From positions 1 through 59,273 of the forward strand of contig CAYNFH010000010.1 in assembly GCA_964396385.1 (NCBI GenBank): 59,273 bases of DNA, given 5' to 3'. The notes below the pieces were generated by a model, which was not told where the DNA came from, searched no databases, and saw nothing but the letters and a program-made list of their open reading frames with translations. Position 1 is the stretch's first letter. Each line of letters starts with the position of its first letter. Made by a program: the position numbers and the translations under genes. Source of the DNA: CAYNFH01 sp964396385. GTDB lineage: Bacteria > Armatimonadota > Chthonomonadetes > Chthonomonadales > CAJBBX01. This document shows positions 57,315 to 59,273 of this stretch, one piece after another.

Positions 57315-57343
57315 GCCCCTCCTCCTTTCGTAGCAGTGCGCGC

Positions 57344-57373
57344 AGTATACACCGCGGCCGTCTGAAGAGTCAA
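57344..57373 (-). promoter_or_regulatory. Promoter of the ABC operon leader
   Basis: TTGACT (57373-57368) and TATACT (57349-57344) are 18 bases apart on the minus strand, with transcription expected to start near 57337. Confidence 0.75.
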
Positions 57374-57390
57374 CGGCATCCCGGATCTTT

Positions 57391-57540
57391 TTCACCACAG
57401 AGGACGCAGAGAGCGCAGAGAAAGTCGGATGAGGGGATGAGGAGATGAATGGATGAGGGGCTCGGACTCCTACCACGCCAAGTTCCTAATCTCTTCGTGG
57501 TTACTCCGGCTCTGTGTGCTCTGTGCCCTCTGTGGTGAAC
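57391..57540. repeat. Intergenic hairpin (CACCACAGAGGACGCAGAG words)
   Basis: TTCACCACAGAGGACGCAGA and GAGCGCAGAG (57391-57420) oppose TCTGTGTGCTCTGTGCCCTC and TGTGGTGAA (57511-57539). The loop (57425-57495) contains a second word tandem of GGATGAGGGGATGAGGAG. The element separates the divergent ABC leader and FGGY kinase genes. Confidence 0.85.
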
Positions 57541-57596
57541 GCCTTCCGAGCGGGCGGAGGATTTGCTCGGCGCAGCGAGGAATCCCGGGCTAGTGC

Positions 57597-59258
57597 ATGG
57601 AGCGGGGGATGGAGATGGAGAACAGGTACGTCATCGGAGTGGACGTGGGCACGGGCAGCGCGCGGGCGGGACTGTTCGACGCGGGCGGCAGGATGCTCGC
57701 CTCGGCGGTCGAGCCGATCCAGTTGTGGAAGCCGAAGCCGGACTACGCCGAGCAGTCCTCTGAAGACATCTGGAGCGCCGTCTGCAAGGTGACCCGCGCC
57801 TGCCGCGAGAAGGCGGGAGCGCCCGCGGAGGCCGTAGCCGGTATCAGCTACGACGCTACCTGCTCCCTGGTCGTTCTGGACCGTGCCGGCAAGCCTCTGG
57901 CAGTGAACGAGGAGGGGGCGGACGAGCGCAATATCATCGTCTGGATGGACCACCGCGCCCTGGCGGAGACGGATGAGATCAACGTCGGCAGCCACGACGT
58001 GCTCCGGTACGTGGGCGGCCGGCTCTCCCCGGAGATGGAGACTCCCAAGCTACTTTGGATCAAGCGCCACCTGCCCGGGACCTGGCAGGCAGCAGGCAAG
58101 TTCCTGGACCTTGCGGACTTTCTCACATACCGATCCACCGGGATCGACGCCCGCAGCCTTTGCACCGTGGCGTGCAAGTGGACCTTCCTGGGGCATGAGG
58201 GACCGGCGGGCAAATGGGACAAGGGGTACTTCGGCAAGGTCGGCCTCAGCGACCTCTTCGACGCGGAGAAGGTTGTTGAGGACGTACGGCCGATGGGCAC
58301 GGACCTGGGCCGGCTCACCGGCGCCGCGGCCCGCGAGCTGGGTCTTACCACCGGCTGCGCGGTCGGCGTGGGCATCATCGACGCGCACGCCGGGGGGCTG
58401 GGGCTGCTCGGGGCCGTGTGGGAAGGGACGGAGGAGCGCGACTTGGCGGACCTGGAGAGCGGGCTGGCGCTAATTGGAGGAACGTCCAACTGCCACATGG
58501 CGGTCTCCAAAGAGCCGCGGTTTATCGACGGCATCTGGGGGCCGTACTATGGCGCGATGGTGCCAGGGATGTGGCTCACGGAGGGTGGCCAGAGCACTGC
58601 CGGGAGCGCCATCGACCACGTGATCCAGGACCACGCCAACGCGCCCAAACTGGAGGCCGAGGCGCTGGCACATGGCGTGACGGTCTACGAGCTGCTTAAC
58701 CGAGAGGTGGAGCGGATCCAGACCGAGGAGGGCCGGGGGCCGGAGATCACGCGCAACCTGCACGTGCTGCCCTACTTCCTGGGCAACCGCTCGCCGCATG
58801 CGGACCCGCACGCAAGGGCCATGATCGACGGCGTGTCGTTGGACGAGTCCATCACCTCGCAGGCGCTCCGGTACTATGCGACTATCCAGGCGGTGGCCTA
58901 CGGGACGCGGGACATCATCGCGGAGATGAACAGGGCAGGCTACAAGATAGACAAAATGTACGTCACCGGCGGCGGGACCAAGAACCCGCTCTGGGTGCAG
59001 GAGCACGCGGACGCCACCGGCTGCACCATCCTGTTGCCGCGCGAGCCAGAGGCGGTGCTTCTGGGGGCCGCCGTGCTGGCGGCGACGGCGGCAGGCCTCT
59101 ACCCGGACATCTATGCCGCCATGCAGGGGATGAGCGGCTCCGGCGAGGCGGTCCGGCCGCGGCCGGAGACCGCCGAGTACCACAAAGCCAAATTCGCCAT
59201 CTTCCAGGACCTGTACAGAGAACAGAAGCACCGCCGCGAATCCATGGCGCGGTTCTGA
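57597..59258 (+). CDS. FGGY carbohydrate kinase, D-ribulokinase-like
   Basis: A 553-residue kinase resembling the bacterial and eukaryotic FGGY D-ribulokinase/ribitol kinase subgroup. Diagnostic segments are VIGVDVGTGSARAGLFDAGG, ISYDATCSLVVLDRAGKPL, IIVWMDHRALAETDEIN, RYVGGRLSPEMETPKLLWIK and GLALIGGTSNCHM. The ATP-binding part is VTGGGTKNPLWVQEHAD. ATGs at 57597, 57609 and 57615 are possible starts; the last matches the family N-terminus best. With fucI and GH172 in the same window, its substrate may be D-ribulose derived from D-arabinose. The final 15 bases of the window after it hold nothing. Confidence 0.88.
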   Translation: MERGMEMENRYVIGVDVGTGSARAGLFDAGGRMLASAVEPIQLWKPKPDYAEQSSEDIWSAVCKVTRACREKAGAPAEAVAGISYDATCSLVVLDRAGKPLAVNEEGADERNIIVWMDHRALAETDEINVGSHDVLRYVGGRLSPEMETPKLLWIKRHLPGTWQAAGKFLDLADFLTYRSTGIDARSLCTVACKWTFLGHEGPAGKWDKGYFGKVGLSDLFDAEKVVEDVRPMGTDLGRLTGAAARELGLTTGCAVGVGIIDAHAGGLGLLGAVWEGTEERDLADLESGLALIGGTSNCHMAVSKEPRFIDGIWGPYYGAMVPGMWLTEGGQSTAGSAIDHVIQDHANAPKLEAEALAHGVTVYELLNREVERIQTEEGRGPEITRNLHVLPYFLGNRSPHADPHARAMIDGVSLDESITSQALRYYATIQAVAYGTRDIIAEMNRAGYKIDKMYVTGGGTKNPLWVQEHADATGCTILLPREPEAVLLGAAVLAATAAGLYPDIYAAMQGMSGSGEAVRPRPETAEYHKAKFAIFQDLYREQKHRRESMARF

Positions 59259-59273
59259 GACAGCCTAACTCAA

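Larger units (their letters stand above)
57072..57337 (-). ncRNA. Predicted attenuator leader RNA of the ABC operon
   Basis: A transcript from about 57337 to the terminator at 57072 would be about 266 nt, lying entirely in the 666-base gap before the ABC exporter gene. It includes a leader ORF and can form an alternative stem: GTTGC plus GCCCG (57182-57172, one bulge) pairs with CGGGCGCAAC (57113-57104), which contains the 5' arm of the terminator. That alternative would prevent termination. No known riboswitch consensus was recognised. Confidence 0.5.

Noticed and set aside
57072..57337. tmRNA, SRP RNA, RNase P RNA or cobalamin riboswitch in the gap before the ABC exporter
   Set aside because: None of their conserved core sequences was found on either strand. 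The promoter, leader ORF and terminator order fits an attenuator better.
1..59273. tRNA or rRNA genes
   Set aside because: No T-arm-like GGTTCGA context with a cloverleaf and no rRNA signatures were found by eye. A covariance search would be decisive.

Overview
The window is a GC-rich bacterial chromosome segment (by eye roughly 65% GC) with one run of ten Ns, which suggests a scaffold from a draft or metagenome assembly. No rRNA, tRNA or other phylogenetic marker is present. The gene mix includes a GH172/DUF2961 glycosidase, many sugar and sugar-acid isomerases and dehydratases, a secreted propeller protein with a pilin-like tail ending in YADGHVKW, an AIM24 protein, and intergenic low-complexity hairpins. 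Together these resemble free-living Armatimonadota and neighbouring phyla. That placement is an inference of moderate confidence.

Layout. 0-8 kb is housekeeping: fabF (5' end cut by the window), an MBL-fold hydrolase, a zinc-ribbon membrane protein, rnc, the overlapping methylthioadenosine/adenine salvage operon mtnP-mtnA-apt, a deacetylase-like protein and ygfZ. 8.3-12.2 kb is sbcDC. 12.2-15.2 kb is a small accessory islet: an orphan antitoxin, a secreted beta-trefoil amidase and a divergent XRE-type regulator. 15.3-25.5 kb carries an oxidoreductase, proA, a membrane glycosyltransferase plus GT2 pair, xylB, a secreted protein with AIM24, a dihaem cytochrome c and a ferritin-VIT1 fusion. 25.8-31.2 kb is rearranged: a sigma factor fused to a degenerate GGDEF domain, a 143-bp exact duplication of its 3' end, a small gene pair, and Rhs fragments with small membrane proteins.

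31.6-37.7 kb encodes sugar-acid functions (PhyH-type dioxygenase, enolase-superfamily dehydratase, RraA-like, UxuA-like), clpS, an acyl-ACP desaturase and a D-lyxose isomerase. 37.9-39.8 kb is a Rieske/cytochrome b-c pair whose cytochrome b lacks both ligands of one haem. 39.9-45.1 kb holds GH172, L-fucose (D-arabinose) isomerase and a xylose-isomerase-like protein. With the D-ribulokinase-like FGGY kinase at 57.6 kb these could form a D-arabinose route: GH172 releases D-arabinose, FucI makes D-ribulose, and the kinase makes D-ribulose 5-phosphate.

45.1-47.4 kb is sulfur assimilation (cysH, cysC and a PHP phosphatase). 47.5-51.2 kb has an oxidoreductase, an orphan anti-sigma factor and a secreted propeller. 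51.2-56.9 kb is a six-gene ABC transporter operon read leftward. It is preceded by a promoter, a 12-residue leader peptide and a U-tract terminator, which is the arrangement of an attenuator.

The most pervasive feature is a set of about fifteen sequence families of long imperfect hairpins whose arms are runs of short degenerate words. They sit between genes throughout the window and in four places have become part of coding sequence.
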